Shown: positions 32,365 to 43,056 of the stretch, in pieces
How the letters are laid out: each line of letters opens with the position of its first letter
Numbering within the stretch: position 1 is the stretch's first letter
Assembly (NCBI RefSeq): GCF_000170835.1
Contig: NZ_ABCP01000016.1
Location: 1-64,000 of the forward strand
Source: Marinobacter algicola DG893
GTDB taxonomy: Bacteria; Pseudomonadota; Gammaproteobacteria; Pseudomonadales; Oleiphilaceae
DNA length: 64,000 nt
Direction: 5' to 3'
Program-made: the position numbers and the translations under genes
Notes under the pieces: model-generated
Databases searched by the model: none
What the model saw: the letters and a program-made list of their open reading frames with translations, nothing else
Told to the model about the DNA's origin: nothing

Positions 32365-33687
32365 TTATCCGTTCCGACCATAGCCCTTGAGATTGGACTT
32401 CTTCATCAACGAATCATATTGATGAGACATCAGGTGCGACTGAACCTGAGCCATGAAATCCATCACCACGACTACAACAATCAGCAGAGACGTGCCGCCC
32501 AGATAGAACGGTACATTCCCGGCAACCATCAGAAACTGAGGGAACAGGGACACTGCTGCAATGTACATTGCACCGAACAGAGTCAGGCGGGTCAGCACAC
32601 CATCAATATACTTGGCAGTCTGATCGCCCGGACGAATGCCCGGAATAAACGCGCCTGAGCGCTTGAGGTTATCCGCAACTTCTTTCGGGTTATACATCAA
32701 CGCTGTATAGAAGAAGCAGAAGAAAACGACTGCTGCTGCGAACAGAATGATGTATAGCGGCTGGCTAGGTGCCAATGCCTGGGAAATATCACTCAGCCAT
32801 TCCATGCCCTCGCCCTGACCGAACCACTGCCCCAGCGACGCCGGGAACAGCAGAATGGAGGAAGCGAAGATCGGCGGAATAACGCCTGCCATATTCACTT
32901 TTAAAGGCAAATGGCTGGACTGCTGAGCAAATACCCGCCGGCCTTGCTGGCGCTTCGCGTAATTGATGGTCAGTCGACGCTGACCACGCTCCATAAACAC
33001 CACGAAGCCAATGACAGCAACCGCCAGGATACCAATACCCAGAACCACCAACAGACTCATCTCACCGTTACGTGCTTGCTCCAGGGTCTGCCCTATGGCA
33101 CCTGGAAGGCCAGCAACAATACCGGCAAAAATCAGCAGGGAAATCCCGTTGCCAACGCCGCGCTCGGTGATCTGCTCACCCAGCCACATCATGAACACGG
33201 CACCACTGACAAAGGATACCACGGCCACAAAGTGGAAGCTGAAGCTGTCGTTGAAGGTCACACCCTGAGAGGCCAGCCCGACAGAAATACCAAAGCCCTG
33301 AACCAGGGCCAGGATAACCGTACCATACCGCGTGTACTGGCTTATCTTGCGACGACCAGCTTCACCCTCTTTCTTCAGCTGCTCCAGCGTCGGACTGACC
33401 GCTGTCATCAACTGCATAATGATAGAGGCTGAAATATACGGCATGATACCAAGTGCGAAGATACTCATCCGCTCAAGCGCACCACCGGAAAACATGTTGA
33501 ACATGCTCAGGATTGTGCCCTGGTTCTGTTCAAACAGTGCCGCCAGACGGTCGGGGTTAATACCCGGCACCGGGATGTGGGCACCGATCCGGTACACCAG
33601 CAATGCCAGGAAGACGAACCAGAGCCGCGATCGCAGCTCTGCCAGTCCTTTACCCGCGCCCGCAGGCAATGATGCGTTCTTGGCCAT
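32365..33687 (-). CDS. secY: SecYEG translocase channel subunit SecY
   Basis: 440-residue ten-helix membrane protein that forms the protein-conducting channel with SecE (59122) and SecG. Recognisable parts are the N-terminal [19 protein letters not shown], the plug/helix 2 region [20 protein letters not shown], and the loop [20 protein letters not shown]. In the spc operon between rplO (17 nt) and rpmJ. Confidence 0.98.
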   Translation of the reverse strand: MAKNASLPAGAGKGLAELRSRLWFVFLALLVYRIGAHIPVPGINPDRLAALFEQNQGTILSMFNMFSGGALERMSIFALGIMPYISASIIMQLMTAVSPTLEQLKKEGEAGRRKISQYTRYGTVILALVQGFGISVGLASQGVTFNDSFSFHFVAVVSFVSGAVFMMWLGEQITERGVGNGISLLIFAGIVAGLPGAIGQTLEQARNGEMSLLVVLGIGILAVAVIGFVVFMERGQRRLTINYAKRQQGRRVFAQQSSHLPLKVNMAGVIPPIFASSILLFPASLGQWFGQGEGMEWLSDISQALAPSQPLYIILFAAAVVFFCFFYTALMYNPKEVADNLKRSGAFIPGIRPGDQTAKYIDGVLTRLTLFGAMYIAAVSLFPQFLMVAGNVPFYLGGTSLLIVVVVVMDFMAQVQSHLMSHQYDSLMKKSNLKGYGRNG

Positions 33688-33704
33688 TTAGTCCTCGACT
33701 CGCC

Positions 33705-34139
33705 TTAGTCTTCGACTTTACCGCCCGCGGCAGTGATCGCCTCGCGTGCGCCTTTGGTCACCTTCAGACCCTTGACAGTCACTGCGCGGCTCAGTTCACC
33801 GGACAGAATAACCTTCGCTTCACGAATTTCTTCGCGAACGATGTCAGCCTTCTTCAGGGCCTCAAGATCAGCTACGTCACCGTCAACTTTCGCCAGTTCG
33901 TTCAGACGAATTTCAGCCACATAGCGCTGCTGGCGCGAGGTGAAACCGAATTTCGGCAGACGACGGGCCAACGGCTGCTGACCGCCTTCGAAACCAGGCG
34001 CAACACTGCCGCCGGAACGGGCCTTAAGACCCTTGTGACCACGACCACCGGTCTTGCCGAGGCCGCTACCGATACCGCGACCCACGCGCTTGGCGGCAGG
34101 ACGTGAACCAGGCTCCGGACTAAGTTCGTTCAGACGCAT
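33705..34139 (-). CDS. rplO: 50S ribosomal protein L15
   Basis: 144 residues, [20 protein letters not shown], followed by the glycine-rich [18 protein letters not shown] that threads through 23S rRNA. One base separates its ATG from the rpmD stop. Confidence 0.98.
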   Translation of the reverse strand: MRLNELSPEPGSRPAAKRVGRGIGSGLGKTGGRGHKGLKARSGGSVAPGFEGGQQPLARRLPKFGFTSRQQRYVAEIRLNELAKVDGDVADLEALKKADIVREEIREAKVILSGELSRAVTVKGLKVTKGAREAITAAGGKVED

Positions 34140-34140
34140 C

Positions 34141-34329
34141 TTAGTTCTCCTCTACCTGCACCAGGTAGTTAACCCGGTTGATCATCCCGCGGATGGAAGG
34201 TGTATCTTCCACTTCCACGGTGTGACCGATTTTACGAAGACCCAGGCCCTTAACGCACAGCTTGTGCTTGGGCTGACAGCCGATGGGGCTGCGGGTCAGT
34301 GTTACTTTGATCGTTTTTGCGTTCGCCAT
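34141..34329 (-). CDS. rpmD: 50S ribosomal protein L30
   Basis: 62 residues from the ATG at 34329 ([20 protein letters not shown]); the upstream extension lies within rpsE. It contains [20 protein letters not shown] typical of L30. 4 nt after rpsE. Confidence 0.97.
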   Translation of the reverse strand: MANAKTIKVTLTRSPIGCQPKHKLCVKGLGLRKIGHTVEVEDTPSIRGMINRVNYLVQVEEN

Positions 34330-34333
34330 GACT

Positions 34334-34834
34334 TCAACCCAGAATCTCTTCCACGGATTTACCGCGCTTGGCTGCAATATCTTCAGGCGCTTGTGTAGCC
34401 TGGAGACCCTTGATGGTGGAACGTACCACGTTCACCGGGTTGGTGGACCCGTAACACTTGGACAGTACGTTCTGCACACCCGCTACTTCCAGTACGGCAC
34501 GCATAGCGCCACCGGCGATGATACCGGTACCTTCTGATGCAGGCTGCATGTAAACCTTGGAACCACCATGCTGCGCTTTAACCGCGTACTGCAGGGTATT
34601 TCCGTCAAGCGGGATGTCGACCATGTTCTTGCGCGCAGCTTCCATTGCTTTCTGGATCGCAACCGGCACTTCACGCGCCTTGCCACGACCGAAACCAACG
34701 CGTCCTTTACCATCACCCACTACAGTCAGTGCAGTGAAGGCAAAAATACGACCGCCCTTAACAACCTTGGCGACGCGATTGACCTGAACCAGCTTCTCCT
34801 GGAGCTCAGGCGCCTTCTGTTCGTTAACGCTCAT
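34334..34834 (-). CDS. rpsE: 30S ribosomal protein S5
   Basis: 166 residues from ATG 34834, chosen over a GTG 9 nt upstream because GAGGTGGAG then serves as RBS. The dsRBD-like part has [20 protein letters not shown] and [20 protein letters not shown], the latter being the spectinomycin-contact loop region with wild-type-looking sequence. Confidence 0.97.
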   Translation of the reverse strand: MSVNEQKAPELQEKLVQVNRVAKVVKGGRIFAFTALTVVGDGKGRVGFGRGKAREVPVAIQKAMEAARKNMVDIPLDGNTLQYAVKAQHGGSKVYMQPASEGTGIIAGGAMRAVLEVAGVQNVLSKCYGSTNPVNVVRSTIKGLQATQAPEDIAAKRGKSVEEILG

Positions 34835-34846
34835 CTTCTCCACCTC

Positions 34847-35194
34847 TTAGAATTGCAAGCCAGCTTCACGGGCTGCGTCGGCCAGAGCCTGGACGCGACC
34901 ATGATAACGGTAACCGGAGCGGTCAAAAGCGACCTGCTCTACACCTGCTGCCTTGGCACGCTCAGCAATCAGCTGACCGACCTTTTTGGCAGCGTCCACG
35001 TTACCGGTTGCACCCTGGCGCAGGTCCTTATCCAACGTGGAGGCAGCCGCCAGCACCTTGCTGCCGTCTGCAGTCGTAACCTGGGCGTACATGTGCCGGG
35101 GTGTACGGTGTACACACAGGCGGTTGGTACCCAGCTTACGGATCTTCATGCGCACTTTGCGTGCGCGACGCAATCTTTCGTTATTCGCGCTCAT
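34847..35194 (-). CDS. rplR: 50S ribosomal protein L18
   Basis: 115 residues, basic N-terminus [20 protein letters not shown] and the 5S rRNA-binding fold ending [20 protein letters not shown]. Between rplF (9 nt) and rpsE. Confidence 0.98.
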   Translation of the reverse strand: MSANNERLRRARKVRMKIRKLGTNRLCVHRTPRHMYAQVTTADGSKVLAAASTLDKDLRQGATGNVDAAKKVGQLIAERAKAAGVEQVAFDRSGYRYHGRVQALADAAREAGLQF

Positions 35195-35203
35195 AGTCCC
35201 GCC

Positions 35204-35737
35204 TTATTTCTTCTTGGCTTCTTTGCGTCTGACCTGCTCATCCGCATAACGCACACCCTTGCCTTTGTAAGGCTCTGGCGGACGGAATGCGCGGACTTCT
35301 GCAGCGACCTGGCCAACCTGTTGCTTGTCGATTCCGCGAATCACAACTTCCGTATTGGACGGAGTTTCAGCGGTAATCCCCTCGGGCAGCTCATATTCAA
35401 CCGGGTGTGAAAAACCCAGTGTCAGATTGAGCTTCTTACCTTGCGCCTGGGCACGGTAGCCTACGCCCGTCAGCGCGAGCTTGCGCTCAAAGCCTGCAGA
35501 CACACCGGTCACCATGTTGTTGACCAATGCGCGGGTGGTACCAGCAAGAGCGCGGGACTGTTTGGCTCCATCACGGGGCGCGAAACGCAGAACGTTTTCT
35601 TCCTGCGTAACCTCTACCACATGGTGGATGGTGAATTGAAGCGATCCCTTGGACCCCTTCACATTAATTTCCTGTCCGTTCAGCTTAACCTCAACACCGG
35701 AAGGCAGCACGACAGGATTATTGGCAACCCTGGACAT
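35204..35737 (-). CDS. rplF: 50S ribosomal protein L6
   Basis: 177 residues: [20 protein letters not shown] and the L6 signature with [20 protein letters not shown] near the C-terminus. 9 nt after rpsH. Confidence 0.98.
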   Translation of the reverse strand: MSRVANNPVVLPSGVEVKLNGQEINVKGSKGSLQFTIHHVVEVTQEENVLRFAPRDGAKQSRALAGTTRALVNNMVTGVSAGFERKLALTGVGYRAQAQGKKLNLTLGFSHPVEYELPEGITAETPSNTEVVIRGIDKQQVGQVAAEVRAFRPPEPYKGKGVRYADEQVRRKEAKKK

Positions 35738-35746
35738 GTGTATCTC

Positions 35747-36139
35747 CTAAAATACGGTGCAGATGACTTCGCCACCCACGCCGGCAGCACGTGCAGCGCG
35801 GTCTGTCATTACGCCCTTGGACGTAGAGACAATCGCGACTCCCAGACCACCGGATACCTTCGGCAGCTCCCCAGCGCCCTTGTACTGGCGCAGACTCGGA
35901 CGGCTGACCCTCTTGATTTCCTCAATAACCGGCTTACCACCGAAGTACTTGAGGTTAATGGTCAGCTCGGGTTTCGCGTCAGCTGAGACGGAAAAATCGG
36001 CTACGTAACCTTCGTCCTTAAGGACCTGGGCTACGGAGATCTTCATCTTTGAAGACGGCATAGCCACATCGGCCTTCTGTGCCATCTGTGCATTACGGAT
36101 ACGGGTAAACATATCCGCAAGCGTATCTTGCATACTCAT
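35747..36139 (-). CDS. rpsH: 30S ribosomal protein S8
   Basis: 130 residues from ATG 36139 ([18 protein letters not shown]), with AGGAG 10 nt upstream; a second in-frame ATG at 36133 is possible. C-terminal [20 protein letters not shown] is the S8 signature. In E. coli S8 represses the spc operon by binding mRNA near rplE. The gap to rpsN is 89 nt, the second largest in the spc operon. Confidence 0.97.
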   Translation of the reverse strand: MSMQDTLADMFTRIRNAQMAQKADVAMPSSKMKISVAQVLKDEGYVADFSVSADAKPELTINLKYFGGKPVIEEIKRVSRPSLRQYKGAGELPKVSGGLGVAIVSTSKGVMTDRAARAAGVGGEVICTVF

Positions 36140-36228
36140 TGGTATGAGACTCCTGATCTTTTTAGTTGTGCAGCGGCGCGCCGCACCGCTTACCAACGGG
36201 CATCTGACCTACGGCCAGAGTGCCTGCC

Positions 36229-36534
36229 TTACCAGCTTGCTTTGGTCAGGCCCGGGACATCACCGCGCATGCCAGCTTCACGCAACTTGATACGTGACAG
36301 CTTGAACTTGCGCAGAACGCCATGGGGACGACCTGTAACCTGGCAACGATTACGAAGACGCGAGGGAGACGCATCACGAGGAAGCTGTTGCAGCTTCATC
36401 TGTGCATCCCAACGGTCATCATCGCTGGTATTCGGGTTCTTGATAATCGCCTTGAGTTCGGCGCGCTTCGCTGCGTACTTCGCAACGGTTTTTTCGCGCT
36501 TGAACTCGCGGTTCTTCATGGAAACCTTAGCCAT
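36229..36534 (-). CDS. rpsN: 30S ribosomal protein S14
   Basis: 101 residues; the long, zinc-free type (no CxxC motif), [20 protein letters not shown] ... [20 protein letters not shown]. 12 nt after rplE. Confidence 0.98.
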   Translation of the reverse strand: MAKVSMKNREFKREKTVAKYAAKRAELKAIIKNPNTSDDDRWDAQMKLQQLPRDASPSRLRNRCQVTGRPHGVLRKFKLSRIKLREAGMRGDVPGLTKASW

Positions 36535-36546
36535 TACACTCGTTCC

Positions 36547-37086
36547 TTATTTCTTGAACGGAAAGCCGAAGGCTTTCAACAGTTCGCGACCTTCATCGTC
36601 GGTACCGGCAGTGGTGGTAATGGTGATATCAAGTCCACGGATCTTGTCGACTCTGTCGTACTCGATCTCGGGGAAAATGATCTGCTCACGCACACCCATG
36701 CTGTAGTTACCGCGACCATCGAAGGACTTGGGATTCAGACCGCGGAAGTCACGAATGCGGGGTACCGCAATGTGAACCAGACGATCAAAGAAATCCCACA
36801 TACGCTCACCGCGCAGGGTAACTTTACAACCGATCGGCCAACCTTCACGGATTTTAAAGCCCGCTACGGATTTACGTGCCAAAGTGACAACCGCTTTTTG
36901 ACCTGCCAAGGCTTCAAGATCCGCCACGGCATTTTCAATCAGCTTCTTGTCACCGACCGCTTCGCCGACACCCATATTCAGGGTGATCTTTTCGATACGC
37001 GGCACCTGCATGATGTTCTTGTAGCTGAACTCTTTCTGCAGGGCGGGTACCACTTCCTTACTGTACTGCTCTTTCATGTTAAGCAT
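36547..37086 (-). CDS. rplE: 50S ribosomal protein L5
   Basis: 179 residues from ATG 37086, giving the usual L5 length; a GTG 12 nt upstream and an ATG 9 nt downstream are alternatives, and the RBS (GGTGGT) is weak for all. Family segments: [20 protein letters not shown] and [20 protein letters not shown]. Binds 5S rRNA. Confidence 0.96.
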   Translation of the reverse strand: MLNMKEQYSKEVVPALQKEFSYKNIMQVPRIEKITLNMGVGEAVGDKKLIENAVADLEALAGQKAVVTLARKSVAGFKIREGWPIGCKVTLRGERMWDFFDRLVHIAVPRIRDFRGLNPKSFDGRGNYSMGVREQIIFPEIEYDRVDKIRGLDITITTTAGTDDEGRELLKAFGFPFKK

Positions 37087-37101
37087 CGTAACCACCACCG
37101 C

Positions 37102-37422
37102 TTACTGGTTATCGACGACTTCTTTCGTGGACTTAAAGATCCGCACTTTGGCGCCGTCTTCCTTGATCTGGAAGCCTACGCGATCGGCTTTGCCGGTCTG
37201 CGGATTAAAAATAGCCACGTTGGAAGCCTGGATAGGTGCTTCTTTTTCGACGATGCCACCTGGGGTGCCGAGCATCGGGTTTGGCTTGGTGTGCTTCTTG
37301 ATCATATTGATCCCAGAAACAACAACCCGGCCATCGTCCTGAACCTTCAGGACTTTACCACGTTTGCCTTGGTCTTTCCCCGTAGTGACGATTACTTCGT
37401 CATCTCGTTTGATCTTTTTCAT
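37102..37422 (-). CDS. rplX: 50S ribosomal protein L24
   Basis: 106 residues with an N-terminal KOW motif ([20 protein letters not shown]) and VDNQ end. 16 nt after rplN. Confidence 0.98.
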   Translation of the reverse strand: MKKIKRDDEVIVTTGKDQGKRGKVLKVQDDGRVVVSGINMIKKHTKPNPMLGTPGGIVEKEAPIQASNVAIFNPQTGKADRVGFQIKEDGAKVRIFKSTKEVVDNQ

Positions 37423-37438
37423 AACCGGCCTCTGGTCC

Positions 37439-37807
37439 TTAAAGTACTTCGGGTGCCAGTGAAATAATTTTCATGAACTTCTCATTTCGCAGTTCACGGG
37501 TAACCGGTCCGAAGATACGGGTACCAATGGGTGCGTCCTGATTGTTCAGAAGTACTGCCGCGTTTCCGTCGAAACGAATAAGCGACCCGTCGGGACGACG
37601 CACACCTTTACGGGTACGTACAACGACAGCTTTCAGGACCTGGCCTTTTTTCACTTTACCGCGGGGGATGGCTTCCTTAACGGTTACCTTGATGATATCC
37701 CCAACGCTGGCATAACGCCGATGTGAACCGCCCAGGACCTTGATGCACATCACCTGACGTGCACCGCTGTTGTCCGCGACTTCAAGCATTGTTTGAGTCT
37801 GAATCAT
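37439..37807 (-). CDS. rplN: 50S ribosomal protein L14
   Basis: 122 residues, [20 protein letters not shown]... and [20 protein letters not shown]. First gene of the spc group; a 58-nt gap separates it from rpsQ, where E. coli has the spc promoter. I could not find clear hexamers in this gap. Confidence 0.98.
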   Translation of the reverse strand: MIQTQTMLEVADNSGARQVMCIKVLGGSHRRYASVGDIIKVTVKEAIPRGKVKKGQVLKAVVVRTRKGVRRPDGSLIRFDGNAAVLLNNQDAPIGTRIFGPVTRELRNEKFMKIISLAPEVL

Positions 37808-37865
37808 GGTTATTCTCCAGCAGAAACCACTTTGCCGTTACGACAAGACTCACCGTCCGGGCGAG

Positions 37866-38132
37866 TTACACCTTCGATGCGCGTTCGGTGACTTCCACCA
37901 GAGCCCAGCTTTTGGTCTTGGAGACCGGGCGGGTTTCCTGGATTGTAACGGTGTCACCGATGTTGCACTGATTGCTCTCGTCGTGAGCATGAATTTTGGA
38001 TGAACGCTTCATGTACTTACCGTACAGAGGATGCTTAACCTGGCGCTCAACCAGAACCACAATGGATTTCTCCATTTTGTTGCTCACGACCTTGCCGCTC
38101 AGGGTTCTGGCAGTTTGGGTAGCTTCAGTCAT
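37866..38132 (-). CDS. rpsQ: 30S ribosomal protein S17
   Basis: 88 residues from ATG 38132, one base after the rpmC stop; earlier in-frame codons lie inside rpm[21 protein letters not shown] and the [10 protein letters not shown] end are typical. Last gene of the S10 group. Confidence 0.97.
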   Translation of the reverse strand: MTEATQTARTLSGKVVSNKMEKSIVVLVERQVKHPLYGKYMKRSSKIHAHDESNQCNIGDTVTIQETRPVSKTKSWALVEVTERASKV

Positions 38133-38133
38133 G

Positions 38134-38325
38134 TTACTGTCCTGCCTTTTCATTCATAACTGTTTTCACGCGAGCAATGTCACGCTTCACCTTCGGAAGA
38201 AGATGAGACTGATTCAGCTGACCTGTCGCCTTACGCATGCGCAGGTTGAACTGCTCCTTCAGGAGGTCGATCAGCTCTTTGTTCAGCTCCTCGACTGACT
38301 TGTCACGCAGCTCTGTTGCTTTCAT
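38134..38325 (-). CDS. rpmC: 50S ribosomal protein L29
   Basis: 63 residues from ATG 38325, which overlaps the rplP stop (TGATG); a GTG one codon upstream is possible. Two-helix protein [20 protein letters not shown] near the exit tunnel. Confidence 0.97.
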   Translation of the reverse strand: MKATELRDKSVEELNKELIDLLKEQFNLRMRKATGQLNQSHLLPKVKRDIARVKTVMNEKAGQ

Positions 38326-38738
38326 CACATCACCGTCCTCGTTACAAAGGTGGTCTGTACGGGCAGCTTGGCCGCAGCAAGAGTGAACGCGTCACGAGCG
38401 ATTTCCTCGGAAACACCTTCCATCTCATACAGCATCCGGCCTGGCTGAATTTCAGCCACCCAGTACTCGACAGAACCCTTACCTTTACCCATTCGTACTT
38501 CGAGCGGCTTGCTGGAGATCGGTTTGTCCGGGAAAATCCGGATCCAGATCTTACCGCCCCGCTTGATGCGGCGAGTCATGGTACGACGCGCTGCTTCAAT
38601 CTGGCGCGCAGTTATACGTCCACGGCTTGTCGCCTTCAATCCGTATTCACCGAAGCTCACCTTGTTAGCACGGTGCGCAAGACCGGTGTTACGGCCTTTC
38701 ATTACCTTGCGAAATTTGGTGCGTTTTGGTTGCAGCAT
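38325..38738 (-). CDS. rplP: 50S ribosomal protein L16
   Basis: 137 residues, [20 protein letters not shown] and [20 protein letters not shown], both hallmarks of L16. 12 nt after rpsC. Confidence 0.98.
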   Translation of the reverse strand: MLQPKRTKFRKVMKGRNTGLAHRANKVSFGEYGLKATSRGRITARQIEAARRTMTRRIKRGGKIWIRIFPDKPISSKPLEVRMGKGKGSVEYWVAEIQPGRMLYEMEGVSEEIARDAFTLAAAKLPVQTTFVTRTVM

Positions 38739-38750
38739 TTGAGTGCCCCT

Positions 38751-39434
38751 TTACTTAGAACCTTTCTTCCCAGAGGCTTTCTTGTCAGCACGGACCTGCT
38801 CCATACCACCAAGAATCTCACCTTTGAAGATCCATACCTTGACGCCGATAATGCCGTAAGTGGTTTTCGCTTCGTAGGTCGAGTAATCAATGTCTGCACG
38901 CAGTGTGTGCAGCGGTACACGACCTTCGCGATACCACTCGGAACGGGCAATTTCAGCACCCCCGAGACGACCGCCTACCTGGATCTTGATGCCTTTCGCG
39001 CCCTGGCGCATAGCGTTCTGTACCGCACGCTTCATAGCGCGACGGAACATCACACGACGCTCCAGCTGGCCGGCAACGTTCTGCGCGACCAAGCGGGCAT
39101 CCAGGTCCGGCTTGCGGACTTCTTCGATGTTGATGTGCACGGGCACACCCATCATGTCGCTGACTTCGCGACGCAGACGGTCAACATCTTCACCCTTCTT
39201 ACCGATAACAATACCGGGACGGGCTGTATGGATCGTGATACGGGCGTTCTGAGCAGGGCGCTCGATCACAATCTTGCTGACAGACGCCTTTACCAGACGC
39301 TTGTCCAGGAATTCGCGAACCTGAATATCGTTCAACAGGTTGTTCGCGTATTCCGCCTTTTCGGCATACCACACTGAGTTGTGCTCTTTGATCACACCCA
39401 GGCGCATGCCGGTTGGATTTACTTTATGACCCAT
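38751..39434 (-). CDS. rpsC: 30S ribosomal protein S3
   Basis: 227 residues: [22 protein letters not shown] domain with [20 protein letters not shown], and the C-terminal domain [17 protein letters not shown] sequence plus a Lys-rich tail. 11 nt after rplV. Confidence 0.98.
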   Translation of the reverse strand: MGHKVNPTGMRLGVIKEHNSVWYAEKAEYANNLLNDIQVREFLDKRLVKASVSKIVIERPAQNARITIHTARPGIVIGKKGEDVDRLRREVSDMMGVPVHINIEEVRKPDLDARLVAQNVAGQLERRVMFRRAMKRAVQNAMRQGAKGIKIQVGGRLGGAEIARSEWYREGRVPLHTLRADIDYSTYEAKTTYGIIGVKVWIFKGEILGGMEQVRADKKASGKKGSK

Positions 39435-39445
39435 CTGAGCATCTC

Positions 39446-39778
39446 CTACTTGTCGGCGACCTTGACGGTGATATGACAGGTGCGCTTGAAAATCCGGTCA
39501 GCGCGCCCCTTGGCTCGAGCTTTGATTCGCTTGAGCGTCGGACCCTCATCCACCATAACGGTGGAAACCCGCAAATCATCTACGTCCAGACCTTCGTTGT
39601 GCTCAGCGTTGGCGATGGCAGACTCAAGCGCTTTCTTGAGAATGACCGCCGCCTTCTTAGGGCTGAAAGTCAGAATGTTCAGGGCGTCCTCAACAGCCTT
39701 GCCGCGTACTTGGTCAGCGACAAGACGCGCTTTCTGAGCTGAGAGGCGAGCGCCCTTGTACTTGGCTGCTACTTCCAT
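39446..39778 (-). CDS. rplV: 50S ribosomal protein L22
   Basis: 110 residues from ATG 39778 ([20 protein letters not shown]); the longer open frame runs into rpsS. The tunnel hairpin region [20 protein letters not shown] is intact. Confidence 0.98.
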   Translation of the reverse strand: MEVAAKYKGARLSAQKARLVADQVRGKAVEDALNILTFSPKKAAVILKKALESAIANAEHNEGLDVDDLRVSTVMVDEGPTLKRIKARAKGRADRIFKRTCHITVKVADK

Positions 39779-39794
39779 TTCTATTACCTCACAA

Positions 39795-40070
39795 TCAGCG
39801 TTTAGCTTTCTTGTCGGCCGCATGACCACGATAAGTACGCGTCGCCGCGAACTCACCCAGCTTATGCCCGACCATATCTTCGGTGACATAAACCGGCACG
39901 TGCTGCTTGCCGTTGTGGACTGCAATGGTCAGGCCTACCATCTCCGGAAACACTGTCGACCGGCGGGACCAGGTTTTGATCGGCCGCTTGTCGTTAGCTT
40001 CCAGAGCTGCCTCGACCTTCTTCAACAGATGCAGGTCTATAAAAGGACCTTTCTTCAAAGAACGTGGCAC
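39795..40070 (-). CDS. rpsS: 30S ribosomal protein S19
   Basis: 91 residues starting at GTG 40070 ([20 protein letters not shown]); an ATG 5 nt upstream is out of frame. C-terminal [20 protein letters not shown] fits S19. 23 nt after rplB. Confidence 0.97.
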   Translation of the reverse strand: MPRSLKKGPFIDLHLLKKVEAALEANDKRPIKTWSRRSTVFPEMVGLTIAVHNGKQHVPVYVTEDMVGHKLGEFAATRTYRGHAADKKAKR

Positions 40071-40093
40071 AGCATTTACCTCTATGTAGTCGT

Positions 40094-40921
40094 TTACTTG
40101 GCTGAACGACGACGTACTATCATCTTATCAGTACGTTTGTTCTTACGAGTCTTATGCCCTTTGGTCGGAACACCCCACGGAGTAACCGGGTGACGCCCGC
40201 CAGAGGTACGCCCTTCACCACCACCATGTGGGTGGTCAACTGGGTTCATAGCAACACCACGTACTGTTGGACGTTTACCGCGCCAACGTGATGCACCCGC
40301 TTTACCAAGCTGCTTGAGGCTGTGTTCGCTGTTGGACACTTCGCCCAACGTTGCGCGACAGTCAACAAGCACCTTACGCATTTCACCTGAGCGCAGGCGG
40401 ATGGTGGCATACGCCCCTTCCCGAGCAACCAGCTGTACGGATGCGCCCGCAGAGCGAGCCAGCTGAGCACCTTTGCCAGGCTTGATTTCGACGCAGTGAA
40501 TCACAGAACCGACCGGAATATTCCGGAGCGGAAGTGTGCTTCCTACTTTAATCGGCGCGTCGATGCCGGAGCGCACAGGGTCACCAATCTGCATACCTTT
40601 GGGAGCGATAATGTAGCGACGCTCGCCATCGGCGTACTTGATCAGCGCAATGTGCGCAGAGCGGTTAGGATCGTACTCCAGGCGCTCGATAGTCGCCGGG
40701 ATACCATCTTTGGTCCGCTTAAAGTCAATGACACGGTAGTGTTTTTTATGTCCACCACCAATGTGACGGGTAGTGATGCGACCAAAATGGTTACGACCAC
40801 CCGATTTACTTAGAGTTTCTACCAACGGCTCGTAAGGGCGCCCCTTGTGAAGATCAGGGTTAAAGAGCTTAACAACGTGACGGCGGCCGGCAGATGTTGG
40901 CTTGGTTTTGACGATCGGCAT
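40094..40921 (-). CDS. rplB: 50S ribosomal protein L2
   Basis: 275 residues. Contains [20 protein letters not shown] with the conserved His needed for peptidyl transfer support, and the basic tail. 17 nt after rplW. Confidence 0.98.
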   Translation of the reverse strand: MPIVKTKPTSAGRRHVVKLFNPDLHKGRPYEPLVETLSKSGGRNHFGRITTRHIGGGHKKHYRVIDFKRTKDGIPATIERLEYDPNRSAHIALIKYADGERRYIIAPKGMQIGDPVRSGIDAPIKVGSTLPLRNIPVGSVIHCVEIKPGKGAQLARSAGASVQLVAREGAYATIRLRSGEMRKVLVDCRATLGEVSNSEHSLKQLGKAGASRWRGKRPTVRGVAMNPVDHPHGGGEGRTSGGRHPVTPWGVPTKGHKTRKNKRTDKMIVRRRSAK

Positions 40922-40938
40922 TTTACGACCCCTTTACC

Positions 40939-41232
40939 TTATTCCACATCCAGAAAATCAATGTCCTGACCGTCCGCAAGCTTAACGTAAGCCTTACGAA
41001 TGTCAGCACGCTTGCCGAAGCCGCGAACGGTACGCTTGAGCTTACCCTTACGGTTCAGAACCTGAACACCTTCGACGGTGACGTTGAACAGCTGCTCAAC
41101 GGCTTTCTTGATCTCGGGCTTGGTTGCGTCAGGGGCTACACGGAATACCACCTGACCACTTTCCGCGACCAGAGAGGCTTTCTCTGATACGTGAGGCCCA
41201 AGAAGAACCTTGTAAATACGTTCCTGATTCAT
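40939..41232 (-). CDS. rplW: 50S ribosomal protein L23
   Basis: 97 residues, [20 protein letters not shown] with the loop [20 protein letters not shown]; the docking site of trigger factor and SRP at the exit tunnel. Overlaps rplD by 4 nt (ATGA). Confidence 0.98.
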   Translation of the reverse strand: MNQERIYKVLLGPHVSEKASLVAESGQVVFRVAPDATKPEIKKAVEQLFNVTVEGVQVLNRKGKLKRTVRGFGKRADIRKAYVKLADGQDIDFLDVE

Positions 41233-41834
41233 CCCAGCATCTCCTCGATTTTCTTCAGAGCGGGAACAGTCACAACCACTTTGTCGAAGGCGACAAGGCT
41301 AACCGGGTCAAGGCCGGCGACATCACGCACATCAACGTGCGGGATATTGCGCGAGGCCAGGTGCAGGTTCTGCTCGACGTTGTCGGACAGAATCAGCGCG
41401 TTACTGACACCGATATCGCTCAGCTTGGCAGTGAAGGCCTTGGTCTTGGGGGTTTCGACATTCATGTCGTCGACCACAACCAGGCGCTCCTGACGGACCA
41501 GCTCGGAAAAAATGGAGCGCATCGCTGCGCGGTACATTTTGCGGTTTACCTTCTGCTCAAAACTTTGAGGCTTGGCAGCGAAGGTAACACCACCGGACCG
41601 CCACAGCGGACTGCGGATGGTACCGGCACGGGCACGACCCGTACCCTTCTGACGCCAGGGCTTCTTACCGCCACCAGCGACTTCCGAACGTGTTTTCTGA
41701 GCACGGGTACCCTGGCGTGCACCGGACATATACGCGGTGACAACCTGGTGAACCAGTGACTCATTAAAATCTTTGGCGAATGCAGCGTCGGAAACCGAGA
41801 TTCCCTTACCGCTACCTGTAATAGTCAATTCCAT
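41229..41834 (-). CDS. rplD: 50S ribosomal protein L4
   Basis: 201 residues with the tunnel loop containing [20 protein letters not shown] and [16 protein letters not shown]. In E. coli L4 also represses S10 by attenuation; the short leader here (about 55 nt) argues against that mechanism. Confidence 0.98.
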   Translation of the reverse strand: MELTITGSGKGISVSDAAFAKDFNESLVHQVVTAYMSGARQGTRAQKTRSEVAGGGKKPWRQKGTGRARAGTIRSPLWRSGGVTFAAKPQSFEQKVNRKMYRAAMRSIFSELVRQERLVVVDDMNVETPKTKAFTAKLSDIGVSNALILSDNVEQNLHLASRNIPHVDVRDVAGLDPVSLVAFDKVVVTVPALKKIEEMLG

Positions 41835-41845
41835 CGCACCGCTCC

Positions 41846-42484
41846 TCAGGCTTTAACTGCAGGCTTGATGACAACATTTCCGCCGGTCGCGCCCGGAACG
41901 GCACCACGAATCAGCAGAAGGTTGCGCTCGGCGTCGACACGGACGACTTGCAGGTTCTGCACGGTCACCTGCGCATTGCCCATCTGGCCCGCCATCTTTT
42001 TGCCCTTGAATACCTTGCCCGGAGTCTGGTTCTGACCAATGGAACCCGGAGCACGATGAGAAAGGGAGTTACCGTGTGTGGCGTCCTGCATGGAGAAGTT
42101 CCAGCGCTTTACGCCGCCCTGGAAACCTTTACCTTTGGACTGACCAACAGCATCAACGACCTGACCATCTTCAAAGATGGAAGCGGTAATTTCTCCGCCT
42201 GCAGCCAGCTCTTCGCCTTCGCCATCGGCGAGACGGAATTCCCACAGACCACGACCAGCCTCGACTCCGGCTTTGGCGTAATGGCCCGCTTCGCTTTTAG
42301 TCACACGAGAGGAACGACGCTTACCAACGGTTACCTGAACCGCGCGATAGCCATCGCTTTCAAGAGTTTTCAACTGGGTAATGCGGTTGGGCTCAACCTC
42401 AATTACCGTTACGGACACTGCTTGCCCGTCTTCCGTAAAAATACGGGTCATACCGGCCTTGCGACCGACAATTCCAATTGCCAT
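41846..42484 (-). CDS. rplC: 50S ribosomal protein L3
   Basis: 212 residues with the long internal loop [20 protein letters not shown] near the peptidyl transferase centre. 72 nt after rpsJ, the largest gap in the S10 group. Confidence 0.98.
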   Translation of the reverse strand: MAIGIVGRKAGMTRIFTEDGQAVSVTVIEVEPNRITQLKTLESDGYRAVQVTVGKRRSSRVTKSEAGHYAKAGVEAGRGLWEFRLADGEGEELAAGGEITASIFEDGQVVDAVGQSKGKGFQGGVKRWNFSMQDATHGNSLSHRAPGSIGQNQTPGKVFKGKKMAGQMGNAQVTVQNLQVVRVDAERNLLLIRGAVPGATGGNVVIKPAVKA

Positions 42485-42556
42485 GTTTCACCTCTTAAGT
42501 GTACGGGGCTCTCACCCTCTATGGCCTTATGACAGTTACACAGACTAACCGCGCGG

Positions 42557-42868
42557 TTAGCCGAGGCTGATCTGAACGTCTACACCTGCTGCCAGATCCA
42601 GCTTCATCAAAGCATCTACTGTCTTTTCCGTCGGTTCGACGATGTCCAGCAAACGCTTGTGTGTACGAATCTCGTACTGATCACGCGCGTCTTTATTGAC
42701 GTGCGGTGAAATCAGAACGGTGTACTTTTCCTTCCGCGTCGGCAGAGGGATTGGCCCACGCACTTGAGCGCCGGTCCGCTTCGCGGTATCGACAATCTCC
42801 TGCGTTGACTGGTCGATCAGGCGATAATCAAACGCCTTCAACCGGATTCGAATTTTTTGGCTTTGCAT
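42557..42868 (-). CDS. rpsJ: 30S ribosomal protein S10 (NusE)
   Basis: 103 residues, [20 protein letters not shown] and [20 protein letters not shown]. Part of the ribosome and of the NusB-NusE antitermination complex. First gene of the S10 operon, with a strong promoter about 60 nt upstream and GGAG RBS. Confidence 0.98.
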
Positions 42869-42929
42869 GATGCACCAAACTCCACTCGTAGCAGCTACTA
42901 GTTAGCCGACCTTCAAAAAAAGGAGCCGC

Positions 42930-42958
42930 ATTGTATGCATAATACCCAGCAGTGTCAA
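42930..42958 (-). promoter_or_regulatory. S10 operon promoter
   Basis: Minus strand TTGACA (42953-42958), exactly 17 nt, TACAAT (42930-42935): perfect -35 and 5/6 -10. The leader to rpsJ would be only about 55 nt, far shorter than the E. coli S10 leader. Confidence 0.8.
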
Positions 42959-43004
42959 CTGCGATCAGCAGCGACTCAACTGGGCCAGATTGTGCGGCTG
43001 AAAC

Positions 43005-43036
43005 AGAAAAAGGGGCTGACCTTCAGCCCCTTTTTT
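43005..43036 (-). terminator. Terminator after tuf (end of str operon)
   Basis: Stem AGGGGCTGA / TCAGCCCCT with a 3-nt loop, flanked by A5 and T6. It is 20 nt past the tuf stop and separates the str operon from the S10 promoter. Confidence 0.88.
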
Positions 43037-43056
43037 CCTCAGATCACTCGAATGAT

